Below are positions 49,765 through 58,197 of a stretch of 64,000 bases of DNA, in pieces. The translations under genes and the position numbers were made by a program. Positions within the stretch are counted from its first letter, which is position 1. Every line of letters begins with the position of its first letter. The stretch is from Mumia xiangluensis. Lineage in GTDB: Bacteria; Actinomycetota; Actinomycetes; Propionibacteriales; Nocardioidaceae. The notes beneath the pieces were generated by a model. It was not told where the DNA came from. It made no database searches and saw only the letters and a list, made by a program, of their open reading frames with translations. The stretch covers positions 186,001 to 250,000 of the forward strand of contig NZ_WJYO01000007.1 of assembly GCF_010994095.1 (NCBI RefSeq), given 5' to 3'.

Positions 49765-50642
49765 GCTGGCGCTCCGACCGAGAGGCCGAGCGCCGAGAGC
49801 GCGTCGGCGTGGATGATGCCCTCGACGAGCTCGCTCGGGACCCGCGGGAGTCTCGTCCCCTCCAGGATCGTGTTCACCGCGCGAAGGCCGGCGATCGCCT
49901 CTCCCGTGTTGGCGATCGGGAAGTCGGAGCCCAGCAGGAGCTTGTGCGTGCAGCCCCACTCGACGGCCGCCAGCAGCGACTCGTAGCAGACCCATGGCCG
50001 CAGGTAGATCGACGACACGTCGGCGTACACGTGCGGATGCTTGCGGATCGTGACGACCGTCTCCTTGCCCCAGGGATGGCCCATGTGCGCCATCACGATG
50101 CGCAGCTCGGGAAACCGGAGGGCGACCTCGTCGGTCACGAGCGGGTACGTGTAGCGCAGCGGGGCGGCGCGGATCGGCGACGCTCCCTGGTGGAAGACGA
50201 TCGGGAGCGCGTTCTTCTCGCAGTAGGCGTAGAAGGCGAGCGCCTCGTCCCCGAGCGGGTCGAAGTTCTGGTAGTTCGGCCCGAGCTTCACGCCGACCAG
50301 CCCGAGCTCACGACACCGCTCGGCCTCGTCGAACGCATCCGGTTCGGTGGGGTCGACGGACATGAAGCCGATGCGCCGCGCCGGGTCGTGCGCGACGAAC
50401 TCCGCGGTCGCGTCGTTCGTCCGCTCCGGTGGATGAGGTATCCCCGTCGCGGCCTCCGGGTCGGGGACCGCGATGTTGAAGACGATCGTGACGTCGGCCG
50501 CCTCCATCGCCGTGTCGAACTCCGCCCACGAGTTGGTGGTCACCACGGGACGGTCGGTGCGCCAGGTCGTGAACACCTTGCGTTCCGACTCGGGCACCGA
50601 CTCGCGGTGCGTCGGGGTGTGGGCATGGACGTCGACGATCAT
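49761..50642 (-). CDS. Amidohydrolase (COG2159 type), 293 aa
   Basis: The metal site is intact: MIVDVHAHTP (HxH), IVFHQGASP, VMAHMGHPWG and the late Asp in LLLGSDFPIAN. Relatives are zinc-dependent decarboxylases (ACMSD-like) or lactonases. In this operon a lactone hydrolase or decarboxylase role is plausible but not determined. ATGA overlaps on both sides. Confidence 0.87.
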   Translation of the reverse strand: MIVDVHAHTPTHRESVPESERKVFTTWRTDRPVVTTNSWAEFDTAMEAADVTIVFNIAVPDPEAATGIPHPPERTNDATAEFVAHDPARRIGFMSVDPTEPDAFDEAERCRELGLVGVKLGPNYQNFDPLGDEALAFYAYCEKNALPIVFHQGASPIRAAPLRYTYPLVTDEVALRFPELRIVMAHMGHPWGKETVVTIRKHPHVYADVSSIYLRPWVCYESLLAAVEWGCTHKLLLGSDFPIANTGEAIAGLRAVNTILEGTRLPRVPSELVEGIIHADALSALGLSVGAPA

Positions 50643-51745
50643 CGAAGCTCCTCGATCAGGTCGGGTCGGGGGCGGACACCGAGGCCTGCGCCGGCACCCA
50701 GCCGGACGGTACGGCCGTCGCTGTCGAGAGGGTCCGCGAGCACGTCCTCGCGGTAGTAGAAGGCGCCGATGATGTCCGAGGGGATGTCGGCGGACAGACG
50801 AGGCAGCGCGCACGCGACGTGCAGCTGGGCGGCAGCACCCAGCCCGAACTCGCCGTTGGAACCGATGACCACGTCCAGCCCGAACGCCGCGGCGACGCTG
50901 CCCATGGCCAGAGCGCGTCCCGGGCCGCCGCTCTTCCCGATGTACAGGCTCACGCAGTCCGCCGCCTCCGAACGGACGAGACGAGTGAGGTCCGACATCC
51001 CGAACACCGACTCGTCCGCGACGACGGGCAGACCGTGTCGGCGCGTGGCCGCAAGACCGTCGAGGTCGCCGGGTGCGACGGGCTGCTCGATGAACGCGGC
51101 TCCGGCGGCCGCGATCTGCGGGATCGCTCGGAAGGCATCGGACCGGCTCCACCCGCCGTTCGCGTCGGCTCCTACGAACACGTCGGGACCGACGAGCTCA
51201 CGCACCGTGCGGACGCGCGCGACGTCAGCAGCGACCTCGAGCCCGACCTTCACCTTGAAGGCGTCGAAACCCAGCTTCCTCGCGGCCGCGACCATCGGCT
51301 CGAGGGCGTCGCCGTCTCCGGACAACGAGAGCTTGATATCGACCGTCTCGCGCCGGGGACCGCCGAGCGCCACCGCGAGCGGCACGTCGAGCGTGCGGGC
51401 GTACGCGTCCCAGAGCGCGGTGGCCACACCGGCCTTGGTGAAGGGGTTGCCCGCGAGCACACGGTCCATCCGGTCTTCCAGGTCGGCGACGGACGCGAGC
51501 GGGCGCCCGATGATCGCCGGCGCGAGCCTCGTACGGACGAAGTGGTCGGCGCTCGTCCCGTCCTCGCCGCTCCACAGCGGCGTGGCACTCACTTCCCCGA
51601 ATCCTTCGACGCCGTCGCTGGTGACGACGCGCACCAGCAGGAACTCGGAGCGGTCGTGCACTCCGCGGGCTCCCCGTACGACCAGGTCGGGATTCACGTC
51701 GAGCGTCATCGGCGCGGTGTGCACCGCGGCCACGGTCGCTCTCAT
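50639..51745 (-). CDS. Enolase-superfamily enzyme, MLE-like, with atypical beta-6 residue
   Basis: 368 aa. KxK is Lys164/Lys166 (DAFKVKVGLE). Metal ligands are Asp194 (GADANGGW), Glu220 (AFIEQPV) and Asp244 (VADESVF). In muconate-lactonising/dipeptide-epimerase relatives the end of strand six carries a second catalytic Lys (pattern IKLxKxGG); here the sequence is SLYIGKSGG, with Tyr268 at that position and Lys271 at the following conserved one. No His-Asp dyad of the mandelate racemase type is obvious. The reaction (dehydration, epimerisation or cycloisomerisation) is open. Confidence 0.87.
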   Translation of the reverse strand: MRATVAAVHTAPMTLDVNPDLVVRGARGVHDRSEFLLVRVVTSDGVEGFGEVSATPLWSGEDGTSADHFVRTRLAPAIIGRPLASVADLEDRMDRVLAGNPFTKAGVATALWDAYARTLDVPLAVALGGPRRETVDIKLSLSGDGDALEPMVAAARKLGFDAFKVKVGLEVAADVARVRTVRELVGPDVFVGADANGGWSRSDAFRAIPQIAAAGAAFIEQPVAPGDLDGLAATRRHGLPVVADESVFGMSDLTRLVRSEAADCVSLYIGKSGGPGRALAMGSVAAAFGLDVVIGSNGEFGLGAAAQLHVACALPRLSADIPSDIIGAFYYREDVLADPLDSDGRTVRLGAGAGLGVRPRPDLIEELR

Positions 51746-52503
51746 CGGGCACCGTCGAGGAGCGCCCGCGGGTTGTCGACGAGCATCGCCTGCTTCTGCT
51801 CGGGCGTGATGCCCCACCCTTCGATCTCCCGGACCCGAGCCACCGCGTAGTCCTGGCTGACGCGGTCGGAGAGTCCGGCATCCGTCCCGAAGAGGACCTT
51901 GTGCGGTGGGGCCTTCGCCAGGATCTCGCGCGCGGCGTACGGCGGGGTGCCGCAGATGCAGAGGTAGAGGTTCTCCGTCTCGCTGACCAGAGTGAGCGCC
52001 TCGCGCCACGTGTCGTGCAGGCCGCCGTGGCCGAGCACGACGGGGAGGGTCGGGTGCCGTCGCGCGAGCGCCGCGATCTGGCCGGCCGTCGAGTACGGAG
52101 GCGTGCCGTCGTGGCTGAGGAGCATCCCTCCCTCCGCCGCGAGCACCTCGCAGATCGGGTCGAGGCTGGCCTCGTGCATGCTGAACCCCTGCAGCCACGG
52201 GTGGAGCTTGAGCCCGCGCAGCCCGAGCGGGCCCATCATGCGTGCGACCTCCTCCGGAGCGCCCTCGAGTCGAGGGTGGACGGTGCCGAACCCGAGCAGT
52301 CGGTCCGGGAACTCCGCGACGAAGGCGGCGAGGTCGTCGTTCGTCGAGGGCGACGGGTCGAACAGTCCGTCGTGGCTGAGGACCACGGCCCGCTCGATCC
52401 CTGCGACGTCCATGAACCCGACGAACTCGTCAGCACCGAAGCTCACTCCCCCCAACCAGCTGCTCGTGCGCCACGAGGGGGTGTGGGTGTGGAAGTCGAT
52501 CAC
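51742..52503 (-). CDS. Amidohydrolase (COG2159 type), 253 aa
   Basis: The metal site is VIDFHTHTPSW (HxH), LLSHDGTPPYS, VVLGHGGLHDTW and FGTDAGLSD (late Asp). GLRGLKLHPWLQGFSMHE is the typical family strand. GTG 52503 follows GGAGG and overlaps the creatininase stop. It is a paralogue, at low identity, of the other two amidohydrolases in this operon. Confidence 0.87.
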   Translation of the reverse strand: MIDFHTHTPSWRTSSWLGGVSFGADEFVGFMDVAGIERAVVLSHDGLFDPSPSTNDDLAAFVAEFPDRLLGFGTVHPRLEGAPEEVARMMGPLGLRGLKLHPWLQGFSMHEASLDPICEVLAAEGGMLLSHDGTPPYSTAGQIAALARRHPTLPVVLGHGGLHDTWREALTLVSETENLYLCICGTPPYAAREILAKAPPHKVLFGTDAGLSDRVSQDYAVARVREIEGWGITPEQKQAMLVDNPRALLDGAR

Positions 52504-53237
52504 AGTGCCTCCGCCAGGTCGAGGAATCGCTTCGCCATCTGCTCGACGACGTGGTCGAGGCGGCGCTGCCCTGCCGCCTCGTCCGCCTTCTCGGGAAGGT
52601 CGGTGTAGCCGTCGATCGACGCCCACAGCGCGGTCGTGTGCACGTCGACGTCGTCGACCGCGACGAGCGCCGGCGCTGCAGACCGCGGCGGTGGCGTACC
52701 GACCCCGGCGGGGAGGAGCACCTGCATCAGCGAGGTCTCGAACTCGCCGGCGTGCCCGGGGACGAACACCCCGTCCTCACGACCGGCGAGACGCCAGTAG
52801 TCCAGGTGACCGACCGCGATCCCGAGCGAGACCGCGGCGTCGGCCGCCGCGGCATGGCAGACGCCGACGTTGCCGCCGTGACCGTTGACGAGGACAGCAC
52901 GTCGCCCTCCCTGGGTGGCGATCGAACCGAGCACGTCCGCGAGGACCGCGAGGAGGGTGGCCGGCTTCAGGGAGAGGGTGCCCCCGAACGCGAGGTGGTG
53001 GTCCGACGCACCCAGCTCCAGCGTGGGAGTGACGAGCAACGGGCGGGTCGAGCGGCCGGCCGCCTGCTGGGCGGCACGCCACGTGACCTCGCCGGCGATG
53101 AGGGCGTCGGTGCCGGTCGGAAGGTGCGGCCCGTGCTGCTCGGTCGCGCCGATCGGCACGAGGACGAGCGCATCTGGCAACCAGCGCGCGAGTCTCTCGC
53201 GGTCGGAGTGCGCCCAGAGCGCGGCAATCGAGGCCAC
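52500..53237 (-). CDS. Creatininase-family amidohydrolase
   Basis: 245 aa. Signature segments are LVPIGATEQHGPHLPTGTDA (metal Glu/His/Asp), LELGASDHHLAFGGTLSL, LVNGHGGN and the late Glu in GHAGEFETSLM. The family cleaves cyclic amides, N-formyl amides and some lactones with two zinc ions. First gene of the five-gene operon; an IclR-type motif lies 17 bp upstream. Confidence 0.92.
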   Translation of the reverse strand: MASIAALWAHSDRERLARWLPDALVLVPIGATEQHGPHLPTGTDALIAGEVTWRAAQQAAGRSTRPLLVTPTLELGASDHHLAFGGTLSLKPATLLAVLADVLGSIATQGGRRAVLVNGHGGNVGVCHAAAADAAVSLGIAVGHLDYWRLAGREDGVFVPGHAGEFETSLMQVLLPAGVGTPPPRSAAPALVAVDDVDVHTTALWASIDGYTDLPEKADEAAGQRRLDHVVEQMAKRFLDLAEAL

Positions 53238-53253
53238 ACCATGCTCCTATGCT

Positions 53254-53277
53254 CGAAATATCGGAAATGTTTCTCGA
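53254..53277. promoter_or_regulatory. IclR-type operator candidate 2 (creatininase operon)
   Basis: The core ATATCGGAAATGTTT (53258-53272) lies 17-40 bp upstream of the creatininase start and matches 13 of 15 bases of the core at 48937-48951. Confidence 0.6.
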
Positions 53278-53287
53278 TACACGAACA

Positions 53288-54109
53288 TTACGAGACAGGG
53301 ACCACGCTTGGCAACGACTCGGGCGGACATCCGAGACGACGCGAGACCTCCGTGGTCAGGTCCACCAGGCCGGCGGCGGCGACACGCATCTGATCCGGTG
53401 TGAGGTCACGGGCGAATCCCGTCACACCGAGCGCACCCGCCACGCTCCCGTCGATGCCGAAGAACGGGGCAGCGACGCACGAGATCTCGGCCTGCTCCTC
53501 CTCCTGCTCAACGGCGTACCCCTGCTCGCGCACCGTCTCCAACAGGGCCCGGAACGCCTTCTTGCCCCCCTTCGGCGCGTTGGGGCCTCGGCCCGGTGTC
53601 AGCTTCGAGAGGAGCGGGTCGAGCTCGTCGGGGTCGAGGTACGCCGCGATGGCGCGCCCGAGGGCCGTGAGGTTGAAGGGAGCGATCTTGCCGGAGTAGG
53701 TGTCGAACTGGACGAAGCCCGGCGTCGCTGCCTTGGCGACGTACACGACCGAGTGGCCGTCGAGCACGCCCATGTGGACAGGCATCCCGAGCCTGTCGGC
53801 GAGTGCTCGCATCTCACCCGTCGCGACACGCGAGAGGTCGGTGTCGCGCACGAGCTGGCTCGCGAGTCCGTACAGGCGCAACGTCGGGCGCCAGAAGTGG
53901 CTGCGTCCCACCACACGTCGCGAGGCGTACCCGCGCTGTTCGAGCGTGTAGACGATGCTCGCGCAGGTGGCGAGCGGAATGTTCGTGACCTTGGCGAGTG
54001 CCGTCAGCGTGAGCTCCTCGTCGGCCTCGACGAGGCACTCGAGAACCGTGAGCGCCCGGTCGACACCCGGCGACGCGGGCCGCTCCGCTGACTTGCTGCG
54101 ATCATCCAT
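53288..54109 (-). CDS. IclR family transcriptional regulator
   Basis: 273 aa. The winged helix contains TLTALAKVTNIPLATCASIV and a Tyr/Arg-rich wing (GYASRRVVG). The effector domain has FNLTALGRAIAAYL and ISCVAAPFFGIDGSVAGALGV. It is complete, unlike the remnant at 9451-9948. ATG 54109 follows GAAGG; an ATG at 54136 is less likely. It sits between the creatininase operon and the divergent KDPG aldolase gene and probably regulates both plus the importer operon. Confidence 0.92.
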   Translation of the reverse strand: MDDRSKSAERPASPGVDRALTVLECLVEADEELTLTALAKVTNIPLATCASIVYTLEQRGYASRRVVGRSHFWRPTLRLYGLASQLVRDTDLSRVATGEMRALADRLGMPVHMGVLDGHSVVYVAKAATPGFVQFDTYSGKIAPFNLTALGRAIAAYLDPDELDPLLSKLTPGRGPNAPKGGKKAFRALLETVREQGYAVEQEEEQAEISCVAAPFFGIDGSVAGALGVTGFARDLTPDQMRVAAAGLVDLTTEVSRRLGCPPESLPSVVPVS

Positions 54110-54202
54110 GGACCAACCTTCGCCTCTCGTCGCCATTGCCTGTGCATCGTTGCAGCGGGCAGACTGGTCGACACCACGGCCCGCCGGTAGATTATTCTAT
54201 AT

Positions 54203-54226
54203 CTCGATTGCTTTTTCGCAATATCG
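54203..54226. promoter_or_regulatory. IclR-type operator candidate 3 (KDPG aldolase/kinase operon)
   Basis: Read on the minus strand the site begins CGATATTGCGAAAAAG, which aligns with the other two sites, and it contains the inverted repeat CGATTGC / GCAATATCG. It lies 15 bp upstream of GTG 54241. Confidence 0.55.
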
Positions 54227-54240
54227 AAGGAAGGTGTGCC

Positions 54241-54879
54241 GTGGCGACTCCCCCGGCAGCGACTTCACGAATCACCGGCGTCGTGGCCATCATCCGGCTC
54301 CGCGACAGACCGGCCCCCGACAGGCTCGTCGACGCGCTCATCGCCGGCGGCGTCGAGCACCTCGAGGTGACGGCAACGACGCCGGACGCGCACGCGACGG
54401 TCGAGCGCTGGAGGCGGCGCCACCCGGAGGCGCTCGTGGGAGTCGGGACGGTCCGCACCCCTGCACAGGCCGAAGCCGCGATCTCCGCCGGAGCGACGTT
54501 CCTCGTGACACCCACGACTGTTCCCGGCGTGCTCGAGGTCGCGCGCACGCACGACATCCCGGTCGCGTGCGGCGCCCTCACCCCGACCGAGATCGACAAC
54601 GCCTGGCTCCTCGGCGCAGACACGGTGAAGGTGTTCCCGATCACCGCGGTCGGCGGCCCTGACTATCTCCGCGCCCTCCGCGACCCCCTGCCGGACGTCC
54701 CACTCCTGCCCACCGGAGGGGTGGACGCCGGAAACCTTCGCGCGTACGCGGGAGCCGGGGCGGCCGGTGTCGGCATCGGCAGCGCGCTCGTCTCCGAGGC
54801 ACGCGTCGCCGCGGAGCAGTGGGACGTCGTACGCGACCACGCGCGGTCCCTCACCGACGCCTGGAAGGGCCACGCATGA
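54241..54879 (+). CDS. 2-keto-3-deoxy-6-phosphogluconate aldolase family protein
   Basis: 212 aa, KDPG/KHG aldolase fold. Schiff-base Lys130 is in GADTVKVFPI, the base Glu42 in VEHLEVTATTP, and VGVGTVRTPAQAEAAI and LLPTGGVDAGNL are canonical. It splits a 2-keto-3-deoxy-6-phospho sugar acid into pyruvate and a triose phosphate. GTG 54241 follows GAAGGAAGG. It overlaps the PfkB kinase gene, which should make its substrate. Confidence 0.92.
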   Translation: MATPPAATSRITGVVAIIRLRDRPAPDRLVDALIAGGVEHLEVTATTPDAHATVERWRRRHPEALVGVGTVRTPAQAEAAISAGATFLVTPTTVPGVLEVARTHDIPVACGALTPTEIDNAWLLGADTVKVFPITAVGGPDYLRALRDPLPDVPLLPTGGVDAGNLRAYAGAGAAGVGIGSALVSEARVAAEQWDVVRDHARSLTDAWKGHA

Positions 54880-55817
54880 CTGACGTGCTCACCCTCGGCG
54901 AAGCCATGGGATGCCTGCGGGGCGAGGGCCGGGTGCAGCTCGGCGGCACGATGGCGCTCGGAGTCGCCGGCGCCGAGAGCAATGTCGCGATCGGCCTCTC
55001 CCGACTCGGCCACTCCTCCAGCTGGGTCGGTGTCGTCGGGCCTGATCAGATCGGCGAGCTGGTCGTCCGGACGCTCAGGGCCGAGGGCGTCGACGTCTCG
55101 AGCATCCGTCGGGGTGACGAGCCGACGGGGATCGTCGTCTTCGAGAACCGCGTCGCAGGAGTCGCGCGCGTGGACTACCACCGGCGCGGCTCCGCTGGCA
55201 GCACGGTGTCGGGAGACGATGTCGCCGTCGCGTTCGCTCAAGGCTCGCCACGCATCGTCCACCTCACAGGCGTGACGCTGGCGCTCAGCGAGACAGCAGC
55301 CGACGCGGTACGCACAGCAGCGCGACTCGCACGCGAGTGCGGAGCAGTGGTGTCGCTCGACGTCAACCACCGGAGCCGGCTGTGGTCCGCCGACACGGCT
55401 CGCACCGCCCTGTCGAGCGTGATCGACCTGGTCGACGTCGTCATCGCGTCGGAGGACGAGCTCGGCCTCGTCGCCCCGAGCGGGACGATCGCCGAGCAGG
55501 CAGGACAGCTCCTCGCCGCCGGAGCACGAGCGGTCGTCGTGAAGCAGGGATCGGACGGCGCGACGTCCTACACGGCCGACGGCGTCGTCCGCTCCCCCGC
55601 GCGCCGGGTGCGTGCTGTCGACGTCATCGGGGCCGGCGACGCGTTCGTGGCCGGCTACCTGTCGGGCCTGCTCGACGGCCTGCCCGAACCCGACCGGCTC
55701 CAGCGCGCGAACACCGTCGGTGCGTTCGCCGTCGCCTCCCGAGGCGACTGGGAGGGACTTCCGACACGGGAGGAGCTCGCGCTTCTCGACGTGACGCCAG
55801 GTGAGGTCGTGCGGTGA
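54876..55817 (+). CDS. PfkB family sugar kinase, 2-keto-3-deoxygluconate kinase-like
   Basis: 313 aa. The start LTLGEAMGCLRGEG and AGAESNVAIGLSRLG match KDG-kinase-like PfkB proteins. The anion-hole/catalytic motif is DVIGAGDAFVAGYLSG with the catalytic Asp, and LDVNHRSRLW is typical of KDG kinases. Coupled to the aldolase (ATGA). Together they form the lower half of a semi-phosphorylative Entner-Doudoroff-like route. Confidence 0.9.
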   Translation: MTDVLTLGEAMGCLRGEGRVQLGGTMALGVAGAESNVAIGLSRLGHSSSWVGVVGPDQIGELVVRTLRAEGVDVSSIRRGDEPTGIVVFENRVAGVARVDYHRRGSAGSTVSGDDVAVAFAQGSPRIVHLTGVTLALSETAADAVRTAARLARECGAVVSLDVNHRSRLWSADTARTALSSVIDLVDVVIASEDELGLVAPSGTIAEQAGQLLAAGARAVVVKQGSDGATSYTADGVVRSPARRVRAVDVIGAGDAFVAGYLSGLLDGLPEPDRLQRANTVGAFAVASRGDWEGLPTREELALLDVTPGEVVR

Positions 55818-55873
55818 GCAGCACCGCCGCGTACGGCGCAGGGCTGCGAGTCGCAGGGGTCTAGACGCGGGTC

Positions 55874-55916
55874 GACCCAGGTGGCGCATCCCGCGTGGGG
55901 CGGCGCCACCTGGGTC
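55874..55916. terminator. Bidirectional stem-loop between the kinase and RidA genes
   Basis: GACCCAGGTGGCGC (55874-55887) and GCGCCACCTGGGTC (55903-55916) form a perfect 14-bp stem around a 15-nt loop between two convergent genes. Confidence 0.85.
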
Positions 55917-55921
55917 AGAGG

Positions 55922-56329
55922 TCAGACAGCGGCTGCGCCGCTGCCCTTCACGGCCATCACATCGATCTCGACCAGGATCCCGCCCAGCTCCGACCCCGCG
56001 GTCGTCCGTACGGGCAAGGGCTCGGTGAAGAACTCCCGGTACGCGGCGTCGAACCCGTCCCAGTCCCGCTCGATGTCCGCGAGGTGGGCAGTGACCTTCA
56101 CCGTGTCCTGCAGATCCGCCCCCGCAGCAGCGAGCGCCGCCGCGACGTTGCGCAGCGTCTGCCGGGTCTGCTCCGCGACGTCGTCGCCGCCGACCAGCTC
56201 ACGGGTCTCCGGGTCGACCGGACCGAAACCGGCCGTGACGACGAGGTCGCCGACGACGACGGCCTGGGAGTACCACCCGCGCGGTGCAGGTGCCTGCGGC
56301 GTGGCGACGCTCTCCTTGCGCTGGCTCAC
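55922..56329 (-). CDS. RidA family protein (enamine/imine deaminase)
   Basis: 135 aa. YSQAVVVGDLVVTAGFGPVD, NVAAALAAAGADLQDTVKVTAHL and LPVRTTAGSELGGILVEIDVMA follow the RidA fold, with the conserved Arg in PVRTT. The family hydrolyses reactive enamines/imines. GTG 56329 is close behind GAGGGG at the end of the FG-GAP gene, so the two may be co-transcribed. The pairing with a secreted-protein operon may be incidental. Confidence 0.87.
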   Translation of the reverse strand: MSQRKESVATPQAPAPRGWYSQAVVVGDLVVTAGFGPVDPETRELVGGDDVAEQTRQTLRNVAAALAAAGADLQDTVKVTAHLADIERDWDGFDAAYREFFTEPLPVRTTAGSELGGILVEIDVMAVKGSGAAAV

Positions 56330-56334
56330 GCCCC

Positions 56335-58197
56335 TCACATCCCGAACGAGACGGCCGACTCGAACCCGTTGCCACCGAAGCGGCGTGCAGTCGTCCACGG
56401 GTTGGCCGCGGTCGCGCCGTTCCCCGGATGGATCCACACGGAGCCCGACGAGTCACGGACGACGAGGTCGGGGTTCGGCGTCCCGTCGACGAAGGCGACG
56501 TCGAGCGAGGTGACGCCCGACCAGTCCCCGTCGACGGCGATCGGATCCCCGGTCGCGGTCGGGAAGACCCACAGCGAACCGTCGTTCTCGAGGTCGACGA
56601 GATCGGCGTAGCCGTCGGTGTCGATGTCGTGCAGGGCGAGGTGCGACGCGTACTGCCAGTTGCTCCCGACCCACACCCGCGAGTCCCACGGGAACCCGGT
56701 GGTCACTCCGTTGCCCGGGTAGGCATACAGGTCGCCACCCGGCTGCCGTCCGACGATGTCGGTCTTCCCGTCGCCGGTGACGTCACCTGCCACGAGCATG
56801 TTGAAGATGTTCCAGCCCGTGCCGGCGAAGTACCGGGTCGGCCAGGGGTTCCCGGTCGTCGCACCGTTGTTGAGGTAGATCCACAGCGTGCCGTTGGCCG
56901 CTGCCCGGTCGAGAACCAGAAGATCCTGCCGGGAGTCTCCGTTCACGTCGTCGACCAGGATGCGCGAGGCGAACCCCCACTCCTCGCCCGCGGCGCGCAG
57001 CGACGTCCACGGGTTGCCGGTGGTGGAACCGTTGTTCGGCAGCACGAACAGGCTCTGTCCCTTGCCGAGCCGCCCCGCGAGCTCCGGCGAGCCGTCGCCG
57101 TCGACGTCGCCGAGCAGCAGGCCGGTCGCGTAGGTGAAGCCCGTGCCCGCCGGGAAGCTCGTCGAGGCCGACCACATGCTCCCGGGCGTGGTCCCCAGGC
57201 CTGGGTGCACCTTCAGCGACCCCGTCTCCGACCGCGCGAGGATGTCGGGCCTGTCGTCGCCGGTCACGTCGCCCAGCTCGAGCCGATCACCGAGCCCGAA
57301 CCCGCTGACCCCGGTGATGATCGAGGTCCAGAAGTTCGAGGTGGTCGCGCCGTTGTGGGGGTACACGAGGATGTTCCCGCTGCCGTCGCGCGCGACGATG
57401 TCGGGATTGCCGTCGCCGGTCGCGTCTCCGAGCATCAACGCGTTCGCGAGGTTCCAGCCGGTGCCCGACCAGATCGGTGAGGTCGTCCACGGGTTGGAGG
57501 TGGTCGACCCGTTGCCGCGGTAGACCCAGAGCGTGCCACCGGAGTTGGACGGGTCGCGGACGAGCAGGTCGGCGTTGCCGTCCCGCGTGACGTCTCCGAC
57601 CCGGATGGTGTCAGCGAGGTTCCAGCCCGTGCCCGCGTGCACCCGCGTCGTCCACGGGTCGGCCGGGTCCCCGTTGTTCGGGTAGACCCAGAGCGTTCCA
57701 CCGTCCGCCCCCGGGTCTCGCACGATGAGGTCGTCCAGGGCGTCGCCGGTGAGGTCGGCGAGAACGGCCAGGTCGGCGAAGTCCCATCGCGTGGTGGTCG
57801 TCCGGAACGCCCCCGTCCACGGGTTGGAGGTGGTCGAGCCGTTGTGGTCGTAGATGCGGAGAGCACCCGCGTCCGGCGCGGACATCTGTGCCACGAGGTC
57901 GGCTCGGCCGTCGCCGGTGACGTCGGGTGGCAGGGAAGCCGCGGCGAGCGCCTTCGCCAGGTCCTGCTGGGGAGCAGCGTCCTGCGCGGACTTGCCCTTC
58001 GCCTTCTTGCGGTCGGCGGGCGACCGCAGCTTCGCGGCGTTCCAGGTCGGCTTCGCCTTCGGGTGCGGACGGACCTTCGCCCGAGAGTCGCGTCCGTCGC
58101 GCGGCGCGGCCGACGCCTCGACCGCCTGCGTGCCGGTGAGTCCGATGAGCAGCGCCGTGGTCAGCGCCCCCAGACGGGTGATTGACTTCCTGGACAT
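56335..58197 (-). CDS. Secreted FG-GAP/VCBS repeat protein
   Basis: 620 aa. A signal peptide (1-31, AxA near 29) and a basic Lys/Arg/Pro linker are followed by about nine calcium-loop repeats (DVTGDGRADLVA; DLTGDALDDLIV; DVDGDGSPELAG; DVNGDSRQDLLV; DVTGDGKTDIVG), alternating with NPWT-containing strands (NGSTTSNPWT, NGATTGNPWP). This builds a beta-propeller of the integrin-like type. No catalytic domain is seen, so binding to polysaccharide or protein is likely. ATG overlaps the stop of the upstream Tat-exported protein gene (TGATG). Confidence 0.87.
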   Translation of the reverse strand: MSRKSITRLGALTTALLIGLTGTQAVEASAAPRDGRDSRAKVRPHPKAKPTWNAAKLRSPADRKKAKGKSAQDAAPQQDLAKALAAASLPPDVTGDGRADLVAQMSAPDAGALRIYDHNGSTTSNPWTGAFRTTTTRWDFADLAVLADLTGDALDDLIVRDPGADGGTLWVYPNNGDPADPWTTRVHAGTGWNLADTIRVGDVTRDGNADLLVRDPSNSGGTLWVYRGNGSTTSNPWTTSPIWSGTGWNLANALMLGDATGDGNPDIVARDGSGNILVYPHNGATTSNFWTSIITGVSGFGLGDRLELGDVTGDDRPDILARSETGSLKVHPGLGTTPGSMWSASTSFPAGTGFTYATGLLLGDVDGDGSPELAGRLGKGQSLFVLPNNGSTTGNPWTSLRAAGEEWGFASRILVDDVNGDSRQDLLVLDRAAANGTLWIYLNNGATTGNPWPTRYFAGTGWNIFNMLVAGDVTGDGKTDIVGRQPGGDLYAYPGNGVTTGFPWDSRVWVGSNWQYASHLALHDIDTDGYADLVDLENDGSLWVFPTATGDPIAVDGDWSGVTSLDVAFVDGTPNPDLVVRDSSGSVWIHPGNGATAANPWTTARRFGGNGFESAVSFGM

